Shown here piece after piece: positions 54,379-63,575 of a stretch of 64,000 bases of DNA (positions are counted from its first letter, which is position 1; every line of letters begins with the position of its first letter). The translations under genes and the position numbers were made by a program. The stretch lies in the NCBI RefSeq assembly GCF_008642275.1, contig NZ_CP029189.1, positions 4,314,501-4,378,500 on the forward strand, read 5' to 3'. The DNA is from Streptomyces venezuelae (lineage in GTDB: Bacteria > Actinomycetota > Actinomycetes > Streptomycetales > Streptomycetaceae). The notes under the pieces are model-generated. The model did no database searches. It had not been told where the DNA came from and saw nothing but the letters and a program-made list of their open reading frames with translations.

Positions 54379-55971
54379 ATGAGTTTCCCGCTTCTGACGG
54401 TGACGGCCGCGGTCCCCGCGGCCGGCGCGATCCTGACGGCGGCCGTCCCGGCCGCCCGCAGGACCGCCGCCAAGTGGCTCGCGCTGCTCTTCTCGCTGGC
54501 GACCCTGGCCCTGGCCGTGCTCGTCGCGGTCCGCTTCGACCCCGGTGGCGAGCGCTACCAGCTCACCGAATCCCGGCCCTGGATCGCCGACTTCGGCGTC
54601 CGCTACGAGCTGGGCGTGGACGGGATCGGGGTGGTGCTCATCGCGCTCACCGCGCTGCTGATCCCCTTCGTGATCGCGGCCGGCTGGCACGACGCCGACC
54701 CCCTGGAGACCAAGAGCTCCCGGTGGCGGCCGACCCAGGGCTTCTTCGCCCTGATCCTGCTGGTCGAGGCGATGGTGATCATCTCCTTCGAGGCCACCGA
54801 CGTCTTCCTCTTCTACATCTTCTTCGAAGCCATGCTCATCCCGATGTACTTCCTCATCGGCGGCTTCGGGGACCGGGCCCACGGCGGATCCGACGAGAAC
54901 GCGGCCGCCCAGCGCTCGTACGCGGCGGTCAAGTTCCTCCTCTACAACCTGGTCGGCGGCCTGATCATGCTGGCGGCCGTCATCGGCCTCTACGTGGTCG
55001 CCGGGAACTTCTCCCTCCAGGAGATCACCGCCGCCCGCGCCGCGGGCACGCTCGACATGTCCACCAACACCGAGCGGCTGCTGTTCCTCGGCTTCTTCTT
55101 CGCCTTCGCGGTGAAGGCCCCGCTGTGGCCGCTGCACACCTGGCTGCCGAACGCGATGGGCGAGTCCACCGCTCCGGTCGCCGTACTGATCACCGCGGTC
55201 GTCGACAAGGTCGGCACCTTCGCGATGCTCCGCTTCTGCCTCGGGCTCTTCCCCGACGCCAGCAAGTGGGCCACGCCGGTGATCCTCGTGCTGGCCCTGA
55301 TCAGCATCGTCTACGGCGCACTGGTCGCGGTCGGCCAGCGGGACATCAAGCGTCTGGTCGCCTACGCGTCGATCTCGCACTTCGGCTTCATCATCCTGGG
55401 CATCTTCGCGATGACCTCCCAGGGCCAGTCCGGCGCCACCCTCTACATGGTCAACCACGGCCTGTCGACGGCTGCGCTGATGCTGGTGGCCGGCTTCCTG
55501 ATCTCGCGGCGCGGCTCGCGGCTCATCGCCGACTACGGCGGCGTCCAGAAGGTGGCCCCGGTCCTCGCCGGCACCTTCCTGATCGGCGGCCTCGCCACCC
55601 TCTCGCTGCCGGGCCTCGCGCCCTTCGTCAGTGAATTCCTGGTCCTGGTCGGCACCTTCGCCCGGTACCCGGTCGTCGGCATCATCGCCACCACCGGCAT
55701 CGTGCTCGCCGCCCTCTACACGCTGGTCCTCTACCAGCGCACGATGACCGGCCCCGTGAAGGAGGAGGTCCGCACCATGCCGGACCTGCGCCTGCGGGAG
55801 GTGCTGGTGGTCGCCCCGCTGATCGCCCTGCTGATCGGACTGGGCGTCTACCCGAAGGTGCTCACCGACATCGTCAACCCGGCGGTGGAGCACACCATGT
55901 CGGACGTCAAGCAGACGGACCCGCGGCCCGAGGTCGACGTCGAAGCGAAGAACGGGGAGGTGGCGAAGTGA
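54379..55971 (+). CDS. nuoM: NADH-quinone oxidoreductase subunit M
   Basis: 530 residues, an antiporter-like proton-pumping subunit. FYIFFEAMLIPMYFLIGGFG holds the key Glu, FAVKAPLWPLHTWLPNAMGE and STAPVAVLITAV the broken helix, and GQRDIKRLVAYASISHFGFI the Lys. It overlaps nuoN (GTGA). Confidence 0.97.
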   Translation: MSFPLLTVTAAVPAAGAILTAAVPAARRTAAKWLALLFSLATLALAVLVAVRFDPGGERYQLTESRPWIADFGVRYELGVDGIGVVLIALTALLIPFVIAAGWHDADPLETKSSRWRPTQGFFALILLVEAMVIISFEATDVFLFYIFFEAMLIPMYFLIGGFGDRAHGGSDENAAAQRSYAAVKFLLYNLVGGLIMLAAVIGLYVVAGNFSLQEITAARAAGTLDMSTNTERLLFLGFFFAFAVKAPLWPLHTWLPNAMGESTAPVAVLITAVVDKVGTFAMLRFCLGLFPDASKWATPVILVLALISIVYGALVAVGQRDIKRLVAYASISHFGFIILGIFAMTSQGQSGATLYMVNHGLSTAALMLVAGFLISRRGSRLIADYGGVQKVAPVLAGTFLIGGLATLSLPGLAPFVSEFLVLVGTFARYPVVGIIATTGIVLAALYTLVLYQRTMTGPVKEEVRTMPDLRLREVLVVAPLIALLIGLGVYPKVLTDIVNPAVEHTMSDVKQTDPRPEVDVEAKNGEVAK

Positions 55972-57623
55972 GCGCACCGACTTCCGCCCACAGCCTGTGG
56001 ACACTGGCGGCCGAGGTACCGGCCGACCGGATCCCGGCACCGACCATCGAGTACGCGCAGCTCGCGCCCACGCTGATCGTGGTGGGCGCGGCGGTGCTCG
56101 GGATCCTGGTCGAGGCCTTCGTGCCCCGCAAGTCCCGCTACCCCGTCCAGGTGTTCCTCGCCTTCGCGGCGCTGGCCTCGGCCTTCGCCGCGGTCGTCGG
56201 CCTCGCGGCCGGCGGGTACGCGTCCGGCAAGGCCCACATCGCCGCGATGGGCGCCATCGCCGTGGACGGCCCGGCGCTCTTCCTGCAGGGCACCATCCTG
56301 CTGGCCTCGGTCGTGGCGGTCTTCACCTTCGCGGAACGGCGCCTCGACCCCGCGGCGCACGGCAACCGGGTGGACTCCTTCGCCGCCCAGGCGGCGTCCG
56401 TACCGGGCAGCGACAGCGAGAAGGCCGCCGTCAAGGCGGGCTTCACCACCACCGAGGTCTTCCCGCTGGCCCTGTTCGCGATCGCCGGCATGCTGATCTT
56501 CCCGGCGGCCAACGACCTGCTGACGCTGTTCATCGCCCTTGAGGTGTTCTCCCTCCCGCTGTACCTCCTCTGCGCCGTCGCCCGCCGCCAGCGGCTGATG
56601 TCGCAGGAGGCCGCGGTGAAGTACTTCCTCCTGGGTGCCTTCTCCTCCGCCTTCCTCCTCTTCGGCATCGCGCTGCTCTACGGGTACGCGGGCTCGGTCT
56701 CGTACGCGGCGATCGCGGACGTGGTCGACGGCACGGTCGCGAAGATCGACCCGGCGCTGGCCTCCACCATGGGCAACGACGCGCTGCTGCTGATCGGCGG
56801 CGCGCTGATCATGATGGGCCTGCTCTTCAAGGTCGGCGCGGTCCCCTTCCACATGTGGACCCCGGACGTCTACCAGGGCGCCCCGACCCCGGTCACCGGT
56901 TTCATGGCGGCGGCGACCAAGGTGGCCGCCTTCGGTGCCCTCCTGCGCCTCCTCTACGTGGTCCTGCCGGGGCTGCGCTGGGACTGGCGTCCGGTGATGT
57001 GGGCGGTCGCCATCGTCACCATGCTGGCGGGCGCGGTGATCGCCGTGACCCAGACGGACGTCAAGCGGCTGCTCGCCTACTCCTCGATCGCGCACGCGGG
57101 CTTCATCCTGGCCGGTGTGATCGCGACCTCGGCGCAGGGCGTCCAGTCCGTCCTGTTCTACCTGGGCGCCTACTCCTTCGTGACCATCGGCGCCTTCGCG
57201 GTGGTCACGCTGGTGCGCGACGCGGGCGGCGAGGCCACGCACCTGTCCAAGTGGGCAGGGCTGGGGCGGCGTTCGCCGCTGACGGCGGCCGTGTTCGCGG
57301 TGTTCCTCCTCGCCTTCGCGGGCATCCCGCTCACCTCCGGTTTCACCGGCAAGTTCGCCGTGTTCAAGGCGGCGGCGGAGAGCGGCGCGGGGGTGCTGGT
57401 CGTGATCGGTGTGATCTCGTCCGCGATCGCCGCGTTCTTCTACATCCGGGTGATCGTCCTGATGTTCTTCAGCGAGCCGAAGGCCGACGGCCCGACGGTG
57501 GCGGTGCCCTCGCCGCTGACGATGACCACCATCGCGGTGGGCGTCGCGGTCACCCTGGTCCTGGGTCTCGCCCCGCAGTACTTCCTGGACCTGGCGGGTC
57601 AGGCGAGCACCTTCGTCCGCTGA
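55968..57623 (+). CDS. nuoN: NADH-quinone oxidoreductase subunit N
   Basis: 551 residues, the last antiporter-like subunit, next to NuoK. FIALEVFSLPLYLLCAVARR (Glu), LLFKVGAVPFHMWTPDVYQG, and TQTDVKRLLAYSSIAHAGFI (Lys) are family marks. It closes the operon and is followed by a 22-bp terminator stem. Confidence 0.97.
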   Translation: MSAPTSAHSLWTLAAEVPADRIPAPTIEYAQLAPTLIVVGAAVLGILVEAFVPRKSRYPVQVFLAFAALASAFAAVVGLAAGGYASGKAHIAAMGAIAVDGPALFLQGTILLASVVAVFTFAERRLDPAAHGNRVDSFAAQAASVPGSDSEKAAVKAGFTTTEVFPLALFAIAGMLIFPAANDLLTLFIALEVFSLPLYLLCAVARRQRLMSQEAAVKYFLLGAFSSAFLLFGIALLYGYAGSVSYAAIADVVDGTVAKIDPALASTMGNDALLLIGGALIMMGLLFKVGAVPFHMWTPDVYQGAPTPVTGFMAAATKVAAFGALLRLLYVVLPGLRWDWRPVMWAVAIVTMLAGAVIAVTQTDVKRLLAYSSIAHAGFILAGVIATSAQGVQSVLFYLGAYSFVTIGAFAVVTLVRDAGGEATHLSKWAGLGRRSPLTAAVFAVFLLAFAGIPLTSGFTGKFAVFKAAAESGAGVLVVIGVISSAIAAFFYIRVIVLMFFSEPKADGPTVAVPSPLTMTTIAVGVAVTLVLGLAPQYFLDLAGQASTFVR

Positions 57624-57635
57624 CCGGTTCGCGCA

Positions 57636-57681
57636 ACGGCCAAGGGCCCGGCCCCCTGCAGGGGGCCGGGCCCTTGGCCGT
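57636..57681. terminator. 22-bp perfect hairpin ending the nuo operon
   Basis: The arms 57636-57657 and 57660-57681 pair perfectly around GC (core AAGGGCCCGGCCCCCT). It lies 12 bases after the nuoN stop and just before the convergent Uma2 gene, so it can serve both. Confidence 0.88.
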
Positions 57682-57688
57682 GTGCGGG

Positions 57689-58309
57689 TTACTTCGCCGG
57701 ACGGTGCCGGGGTGTGATCGCCGTGAGGTCGATATCGATGGTGAAAGGCACAGAGACCTTCAGCCGGTCGTGGAAGATCCCCGTCGCGACGTAGGCGCCT
57801 GTGGCGGGATCCAACTCGTAGACGTAGACCACAGCGTGGCCGTCCTTGTTCTCGACCCGCCAGAAGTGGACGATCCCGGCCCTGGCGTACTTCAACGGCT
57901 TGGTCTCGCGGTCACGTCCGACAGAGTCGGGGGAGACCACCTCGATGGCCAGCACCACTGCCTCGGCAGGGAAACGGGTCTGTTCCAGATCGTCTACGAC
58001 GTCGGTGCGTACGACCACCACGTCCGGCTCGGGCCGATTCCGTTTGTCGATGTCGATCGTGAACTCGCGAAAGATCTCGAAGTCGGCGGGGGCCGCCGAC
58101 CGCAACTGCCACTTGAACAAGTCGATCGCTCGCTCGTGGAAGATGCTCTGCGGACTCACGAAGATCAGGCTCCCGTCGATCAGCTCCGTGTGCGGAGGCA
58201 GATTCGGAAGCGTGTCCAGGTCGTCCGCCGTCCAGCCGCCCGCGGGCGGGATGGGCCAGCGGGGTCCCGGCTCCGGCGCAGGCGGCGGTGCTGCGGGTTC
58301 GACGCTCAT
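57689..58309 (-). CDS. Uma2-family (DUF820) protein
   Basis: 206 residues, second Uma2 member of the window. TELIDGSLIFVSPQSIFHER is the family start, NRPEPDVVVVR holds the Asp, VLAIEVVSPDSVGRDRETKP the Glu, and the Lys follows. The fold is PD-(D/E)XK nuclease-like; activity unproven. GGGAGC before the ATG at 58309 favours it over an ATG four codons upstream. It is convergent with nuo. Confidence 0.85.
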   Translation of the reverse strand: MSVEPAAPPPAPEPGPRWPIPPAGGWTADDLDTLPNLPPHTELIDGSLIFVSPQSIFHERAIDLFKWQLRSAAPADFEIFREFTIDIDKRNRPEPDVVVVRTDVVDDLEQTRFPAEAVVLAIEVVSPDSVGRDRETKPLKYARAGIVHFWRVENKDGHAVVYVYELDPATGAYVATGIFHDRLKVSVPFTIDIDLTAITPRHRPAK

Positions 58310-58430
58310 CAGTGCTCCCATGGGGCGGAGTCTCGCGAGTCCGACCAGCGTATCGCCCGGGGTTCCCGTAGAAGCCGTCCTTTTGGCTGAGTCATATGCT
58401 CGGGTCACTTGACCACACGGGCCGCGCGGA

Positions 58431-59042
58431 CTAGTGGCCGTGCCCGTGGGCCGTGGCCGGCTTGCCCGGGGCGGGTGCCTTCTTCGGGCAGGTCAGGGCC
58501 GGGTTCCAGTTGTGGAAGCGGCCCGCCGGGTTCTCCTTGTACGCCCACATGTGCAGGTCGTAGTGCTTGGGCATGCCCGCCCAGTGGCCGGGCATCGGCC
58601 CGTCGAAGGGGAGGCCGAACATGCTCGGCCGGTCGTCGCTGGTCTTCAGGTCCTGGTCCCGGTCGGTGGACATCCACTCCACCGTCTCCAGCTTGCGGCG
58701 GCCGTTGCGGTCCTTCTCCTTGCTGTAGAGGAGCGCGGTCGGCCGGGCCGGGTCCTTGGAACCCCAGTTGGCCTGCTTGACGTAGTGGTAGTTCATCGCG
58801 CCCACCCCGAACGGGTTGCTCATGCACTCCTCGCCGTGCGGGACGTACCCGTCCTTGAGGGCCTGCCGCTCGTCCGCGTACTTCGCCGTCACCGAGATCG
58901 CCGTCGCCATGTCCCGCATGGCCTTCGCGTCATGCGGGTCGGGCGCGGGACCCTCCACCCCGTGCGCCGGGACCACGGTGGTCAGGCCCAGCGACACGGC
59001 GGCGGTGATCACGAGGGCGGCCTTGCGGACATGGGGGGACAT
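58431..59042 (-). CDS. Secreted protein, unknown function, His-rich tail
   Basis: 203 residues. A signal peptide (about 1-26, ending VPAHG) precedes a mature domain rich in His, Trp and Met: EECMSNPFGVGAMNYHYVKQ, SMFGLPFDGPMPGHWAGMPK and HYDLHMWAYKENPAGRF. It ends TAHGHGH, a possible metal-binding tail. The fold is not recognised. AGGAG lies five bases before the ATG. It is upstream of the flavoprotein block's 3' end, on the same strand. Confidence 0.75.
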   Translation of the reverse strand: MSPHVRKAALVITAAVSLGLTTVVPAHGVEGPAPDPHDAKAMRDMATAISVTAKYADERQALKDGYVPHGEECMSNPFGVGAMNYHYVKQANWGSKDPARPTALLYSKEKDRNGRRKLETVEWMSTDRDQDLKTSDDRPSMFGLPFDGPMPGHWAGMPKHYDLHMWAYKENPAGRFHNWNPALTCPKKAPAPGKPATAHGHGH

Positions 59043-59155
59043 GGGGACTCCTGCCGTCGACGGGCTTTCGTCCACCATCCCCGCGCCCCGCGGGCCCTGC
59101 ACGCCGCGGACCCCCGAACGGGGGGCCCGCACCGCCGCCTGACGCCGTGTGAGGG

Positions 59156-61888
59156 TCAGGCCGCACGCCCGGCGTACGCGCGGACGTCCGCGTCCGGGTC
59201 CGAGACCGCCGTGGCGAGCGCTGCCCGGGCCTCCGCGCTGTTCCGGTGGGCCAGCAGGGCGAGGACCGCGGCCTTGCGGACGTCGGCGTTGGCATCGGCC
59301 AGGGTCCTGGCCAGGGCCGGTACGGCCACCTCCGCGGCGGCCGCCGACAGCCCGGCCGCCGCGCCCGCCCGGACCTGCCAGGCGGCGTCGGCCAGAGCCG
59401 CCACGGCGGTACGGGCGTACCCGTCCGGGCAGCCGGCCCGGGCCAGGCCCGCCAGCGCGGCGCCCCGCACCAGCGGGTCCGGGTCGGCCAGCAGCGGGTC
59501 CAGCGGGGCCGGGGCCGGGGCGTGCACCGAGGCCAGGCCCTTGGCCACCGCCACCCGGACCTCGCGGGCCGGGTCCGCGGCGGCCGCGGCCAGCGCCGCA
59601 ACGGCGTCCACCGAGACCAGCGCACGGACCGCGTGGATACGGACCTCCGGGTCGGCGTCGGCCAGCGCGGCGGCGTACAGCTCCGCGTCGCCGAGCCGCA
59701 GCGCCCGCAGGACTTCCAGCACGGCGCAGCGCACCCCGGGGTCGGGCACGGCGAGGGCGGCGCGCAGGCCCGCCCCCAGCTCCGGCCCGCCCGGCAGGAC
59801 CTCCACCAGCTCCCGCAGCGCGGCCGCCGCGGCCGCCCGTACGACGGGAGCGGCGTCGGCCAGGCGGGCGGTCAGCGCGGGCCCGGCGCCGGCCGGTACG
59901 GTCTCGCCGAGCGCGGCCACGGCGGCGGCCCGTACGGCCGGATCCGGGTCGTCCAGATAGGGCGTGAGCGCGGCCAGGCCGGGGGACTCCTCGGCCAGGG
60001 CGAGCAGTTCCAGGATCCGGGGCGAGGCGCCCGGGGCGCTGCCGGCGCCCGGTGCCGCGACGGGTACGGGCGTGACCTGCGGCCGTCCCGCCGGGGCCGC
60101 CTCGCGGGGTCCGGCCGTGGCCACCGGGACCAGATCGACCGCGCCCAGGTGCCGCTCGGGGCCGCCCGCCGGGGCGAACCCGTCGACCGGCACCAGGTAC
60201 GGTTCCACCGGCCGGGCCGTGAACTCCATGGCCCCCGAGGCCGACTTGCGCAGGTCCAGGTGGTGCAGCCAGCCCGTGTCGTCGCGCTCCGGGTGGTCCA
60301 GACGCTCGTGGTAGAGACCCCAGCGGGACTCGGTACGCGCCAGCGAGGAGCGGGCCGCCATCTCCGCGCAGTCCCGGATGAAGGACACCTCCGCGCACCG
60401 CATCAGCTCGTGCGCGGTCCTCGCACCCATCTCCGCGATCTCACCGGTCATCCGGTCGAAGGCGGCCACCGCGAGCGAGAGCTTCGCGCCCGTCTTCGGC
60501 GGAGCCACGTAGTCGTTGACGAACCTCCGCAGCTTGTACTCCACCTGCGGCTGCGGCGGCCCGTCCGGGTTGCGCAGCGGGCGGTAGATCAGCTCGTGGG
60601 CCGCCGCCAGCTGGCCGGCCGGCAGGGTGCCCTCGTACGCCGTGTACCGGGACGCGTCCGCACCCGCCAGATCACCGAAGACGAAGGCACCGATCATGTA
60701 GTTGTGCGGTACGGACGCCAGGTCCCCGGCCGCGTACAGCCGCGGCACCGTGGTGCGGGCGTGGTCGTCCACCCGGACCCCGGACGCCGAGTGGCCGCCG
60801 CACAGCCCGATCTCCGAGATGTGCATCTCGATGTCGTGGGTGCGGTAGTCGTGGCCGCGGCCCGCGTGGAAGGTGCCGCGCGTCGGCCGCTCGGTGGTGT
60901 GGAGGATGGACTCCAAGGAGGCGACCGACTCCTCCGGCAGATGGCTGAGCTTGAGGTACACCGGTCCCCGGTCCGAGGCGAGTTCGGCGGCGAACTCGGC
61001 CATCATCTGGCCCGACCAGTAGTCGGAGTCGACGAAGCGCTCGCCGTGCCGGTTGACCTGGTAGCCGCCGAAGGGGTTCGCGACGTACGCGCACGCCGGA
61101 CCGTTGTAGTCCTTGATCAGCGGGTTGATCTGGAAGCACTCGATCCCGGTGAGCGCGGCGCCCGCGTGGTAGGCCATGGCGTAGCCGTCACCCGCGTTGG
61201 TCGGGTTCTCGTACGTGCCGTACAGGTAACCGGAGGCTGGTAGTCCGAGCCGTCCGCACGGACCGGTCGCCAGGATCACCGCCCCGGCGCGCACGGTCAC
61301 GAAGGCGCCGGTGCGGGTGTTGAAGGCGGCCGCCCCGATCGCCCGGCCGTCCTCGGGCGAGGTCAGGACCCGTACCGGCATCACCCGGTTCTCGATGCGG
61401 ATCCGCTCGCGCATCTCGCGGCGCCGCAGCTGCCGGTAGAGGACCTTCTTCACGTCCTTTCCCTCGGGCATGGGCAGCACGTACGAACCCGAGCGGTGGA
61501 CCTGGCGCACCGCGTACTCGCCGTGCTCGTCCTTCTCGAACTTCACCCCGTACGACTCCAGGCGCTGCACCATCGCGAACCCGCGGGTGGCGGTCTGGCG
61601 GACCGTGGACTGGTCGACGACGCCGTCGTTGGCGCGGGTGATCTCGGCGACGTAGTCGTCGGGCTCGGCCCGGCCGGGGACGACGGCGTTGTTGACCCCG
61701 TCCATGCCCATGGCGAGCGCCCCGGAATGGCGGACGTGCGCCTTCTCCAGGAGCAGGACCCGTGCGCCCCGCTCGGCGGCGGTCAGTGCCGCCATCGTGC
61801 CGGCGGTGCCGCCGCCGATGACGAGGACGTCGCAGGAGAGTTCCTCGGCGTCGCCGATGGCGGGGATGTCCATCGCCGGGATGTCCAT
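59156..61888 (-). CDS. FAD-dependent flavoprotein (fumarate reductase/AprA-like) fused to HEAT repeats
   Basis: 910 residues. The N-terminal part (about 1-560) belongs to the succinate dehydrogenase/fumarate reductase/adenylylsulfate reductase alpha superfamily: CDVLVIGGGTAGTMAALTAA is the FAD motif, HRSGSYVLPMPEGKDVKKVL, GLCGGHSASGVRVDDHARTT, and LYAAGDLASVPHNYMIGAFV close the FAD site. A Pro/Ala linker (about 570-635) leads to about nine HEAT repeats (638-910) of the LADPDPxVRxAAxxALA type. The fusion is unusual. The ABC transporter genes upstream on the same strand suggest the substrate is imported. No iron-sulfur partner gene is in the window. Confidence 0.85.
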   Translation of the reverse strand: MDIPAMDIPAIGDAEELSCDVLVIGGGTAGTMAALTAAERGARVLLLEKAHVRHSGALAMGMDGVNNAVVPGRAEPDDYVAEITRANDGVVDQSTVRQTATRGFAMVQRLESYGVKFEKDEHGEYAVRQVHRSGSYVLPMPEGKDVKKVLYRQLRRREMRERIRIENRVMPVRVLTSPEDGRAIGAAAFNTRTGAFVTVRAGAVILATGPCGRLGLPASGYLYGTYENPTNAGDGYAMAYHAGAALTGIECFQINPLIKDYNGPACAYVANPFGGYQVNRHGERFVDSDYWSGQMMAEFAAELASDRGPVYLKLSHLPEESVASLESILHTTERPTRGTFHAGRGHDYRTHDIEMHISEIGLCGGHSASGVRVDDHARTTVPRLYAAGDLASVPHNYMIGAFVFGDLAGADASRYTAYEGTLPAGQLAAAHELIYRPLRNPDGPPQPQVEYKLRRFVNDYVAPPKTGAKLSLAVAAFDRMTGEIAEMGARTAHELMRCAEVSFIRDCAEMAARSSLARTESRWGLYHERLDHPERDDTGWLHHLDLRKSASGAMEFTARPVEPYLVPVDGFAPAGGPERHLGAVDLVPVATAGPREAAPAGRPQVTPVPVAAPGAGSAPGASPRILELLALAEESPGLAALTPYLDDPDPAVRAAAVAALGETVPAGAGPALTARLADAAPVVRAAAAAALRELVEVLPGGPELGAGLRAALAVPDPGVRCAVLEVLRALRLGDAELYAAALADADPEVRIHAVRALVSVDAVAALAAAAADPAREVRVAVAKGLASVHAPAPAPLDPLLADPDPLVRGAALAGLARAGCPDGYARTAVAALADAAWQVRAGAAAGLSAAAAEVAVPALARTLADANADVRKAAVLALLAHRNSAEARAALATAVSDPDADVRAYAGRAA

Positions 61889-61899
61889 GGTGCGGCCCT

Positions 61900-62652
61900 T
61901 CAGAGTGAGTTGATGATCTGCTGCCGGAGCCCGGCGTACGAGGCCCCGCGGTCGCGCGGCCGCGGTACGGGGACCACGCGCGCGGCGCCGAGCAGGGCGA
62001 CGCGGTCGCCGAGGAACAGCGCCTCGTCCACGTCATGGGTGACGAAGACGACGGTCGCGCCGGTGCCCGCCAGGACGTCCACGAGGAGGTCCTGCATCTC
62101 GGCGCGGGTCTGGGCGTCGAGCGCCCCGAACGGTTCGTCCATGAGGACGGCGCGCGGGCGCGCGGCCAGGGCGCGGGCCAGCTGCACGCGCTGGCGCTGC
62201 CCGCCCGAGAGCTGGTGCGGGAACTTGCGGGCGTGCCCGTCCAGGCCGACCCGCTCCAGCCACTGCCCTGCGGTCCGCCGCCGCTCGGCCCGGGCGTGCC
62301 CGCGGATGGCGAGGGGCAGTTCGACGTTGGCCCGCACGGTGCGCCAGGGGAGCAGGGCGTCGTCCTGGAAGACCAGTGCCCGGTCGGCGTCCGGCCCGGT
62401 GACGGGGCTGCCGTCCTGCTCCACGGCGCCGGCGAGCGGCGGCAGCAGCCCGGCCAGGGTGCGCAGCAGCGTGGACTTCCCGCAGCCGGACGGGCCGACG
62501 ACGGTCAGGACCTCGCCCTCCTCGACGGCCAGGTCGATCTCGTCGAGCACCACGTTCCCGCGGTGCCCCAGCCGCACCGCGCGCAGCACGAGCCGGGCCC
62601 CACGGGGCGCGGCGGCGCCCTTCCGGGCGGTCAGGGTGGTCGGTGCGGTCAC
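61900..62652 (-). CDS. Nitrate/sulfonate/taurine-type ABC transporter ATPase
   Basis: 250 residues. Walker A is VVGPSGCGKSTLLRTL, signature FPHQLSGGQRQRVQLARALA, Walker B AVLMDEPFGALDAQTR, and switch VVFVTHDVDEALFLGDRVAL. The sequence is of the SsuB/TauB/NrtC type. The GTG overlaps the permease stop (GTGA). It is 11 bases upstream of the flavoprotein gene. Confidence 0.92.
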   Translation of the reverse strand: MTAPTTLTARKGAAAPRGARLVLRAVRLGHRGNVVLDEIDLAVEEGEVLTVVGPSGCGKSTLLRTLAGLLPPLAGAVEQDGSPVTGPDADRALVFQDDALLPWRTVRANVELPLAIRGHARAERRRTAGQWLERVGLDGHARKFPHQLSGGQRQRVQLARALAARPRAVLMDEPFGALDAQTRAEMQDLLVDVLAGTGATVVFVTHDVDEALFLGDRVALLGAARVVPVPRPRDRGASYAGLRQQIINSL

Positions 62653-63575
62653 TTCTGCGTCCCTCCGGTGGTCGTGCCCAGCAGGGCTGCTGCCCTGCCC
62701 GCCCTGCCCCCGCCGCCCGCGCTGCCCGGCTTCCCGCCGTCGCCGGCTCCCCACAGCGGCACCCGGGCCCGGCGCGGGGCCCGGGGCGCGGCGGCGGGGG
62801 ACGCGGCCACGGTGGTGCGGGGGAGCCAGGACGTGAGGCGGCGGCCCAGCAGCTCGACGCCCGTCGTCGTCAGCCAGCCCAGCGCGCCGATGGTGACCAT
62901 GCCGACGAAGACGCCGGGGTAGTCGATCACCGTGTAGTCCTGCCAGGTCCGGTACCCGACCCCGTACTCGCCGGAGATCATCTCGGCCGAGATCACACAG
63001 ATCCAGGCCACCCCGATACCGACCGACAGGCCCCCGAAGATGCCCGGCAGGGCCCCCGGCAGCACCACGGAGAAGAGGATCCGCGCCCGCCCGCCCCCCA
63101 TGGTCAGGACCGCCTCCTCCCACACCGGGCTCAGTGCCCCCACCGCGTGCCGCGTGGAGACCAGCACCGGGAAGAACGCGGCCGTGCAGGTGATGAACAC
63201 GATCCCCTGCTCGTTGGAGGGGAACAGCAGGATCGCCACCGGTACCAGCGCGATCGCCGGTACCGGACGCAGCACCTCCAGCAGCGGGCCCAGCACGTCG
63301 GCGGCGATCCGCGAGCGGGCGATCGCCGTGCCCACCGCCACGCCCAGGACCGCGGCGAGCGCGAACCCCGTCACGATCCTGCGCAGGCTGGAGGCCAGGT
63401 CCTGCCAGAAGGGCCCGGTCCCGGCCCGCTCGGCGAACGCCCCGGCGACCTCGCCCACCGTCGGGAACTGCTCGAAGCGCAGCCACAGGTTCACGTCCAG
63501 CGAGGTCAGCCCCTGCCACACGAGCAGGGCCGCGCCGAGCGAAGCCGCCCGCAGCAGCCAGCGGCCGCCCGTCAT
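62649..63575 (-). CDS. Nitrate/sulfonate/taurine-type ABC transporter permease
   Basis: 308 residues, about six transmembrane helices. The ATPase-coupling EAA loop is VWEEAVLTMGGGRARILFSV and VLPGALPGIFGG, as in SsuC/TauC. A C-terminal tail of about 55 residues after GRRLTSWLPRT is rich in Ala/Pro/Gly and longer than usual. The ATG overlaps the binding-protein stop (ATGA). Confidence 0.92.
   Translation of the reverse strand: MTGGRWLLRAASLGAALLVWQGLTSLDVNLWLRFEQFPTVGEVAGAFAERAGTGPFWQDLASSLRRIVTGFALAAVLGVAVGTAIARSRIAADVLGPLLEVLRPVPAIALVPVAILLFPSNEQGIVFITCTAAFFPVLVSTRHAVGALSPVWEEAVLTMGGGRARILFSVVLPGALPGIFGGLSVGIGVAWICVISAEMISGEYGVGYRTWQDYTVIDYPGVFVGMVTIGALGWLTTTGVELLGRRLTSWLPRTTVAASPAAAPRAPRRARVPLWGAGDGGKPGSAGGGGRAGRAAALLGTTTGGTQK

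Noticed and set aside
52080..56040. Long reverse-strand frames opposite nuoK-nuoM
   Set aside because: These are complementary to conserved Nuo genes; the His/Asp/Arg/Glu-rich products match no family.
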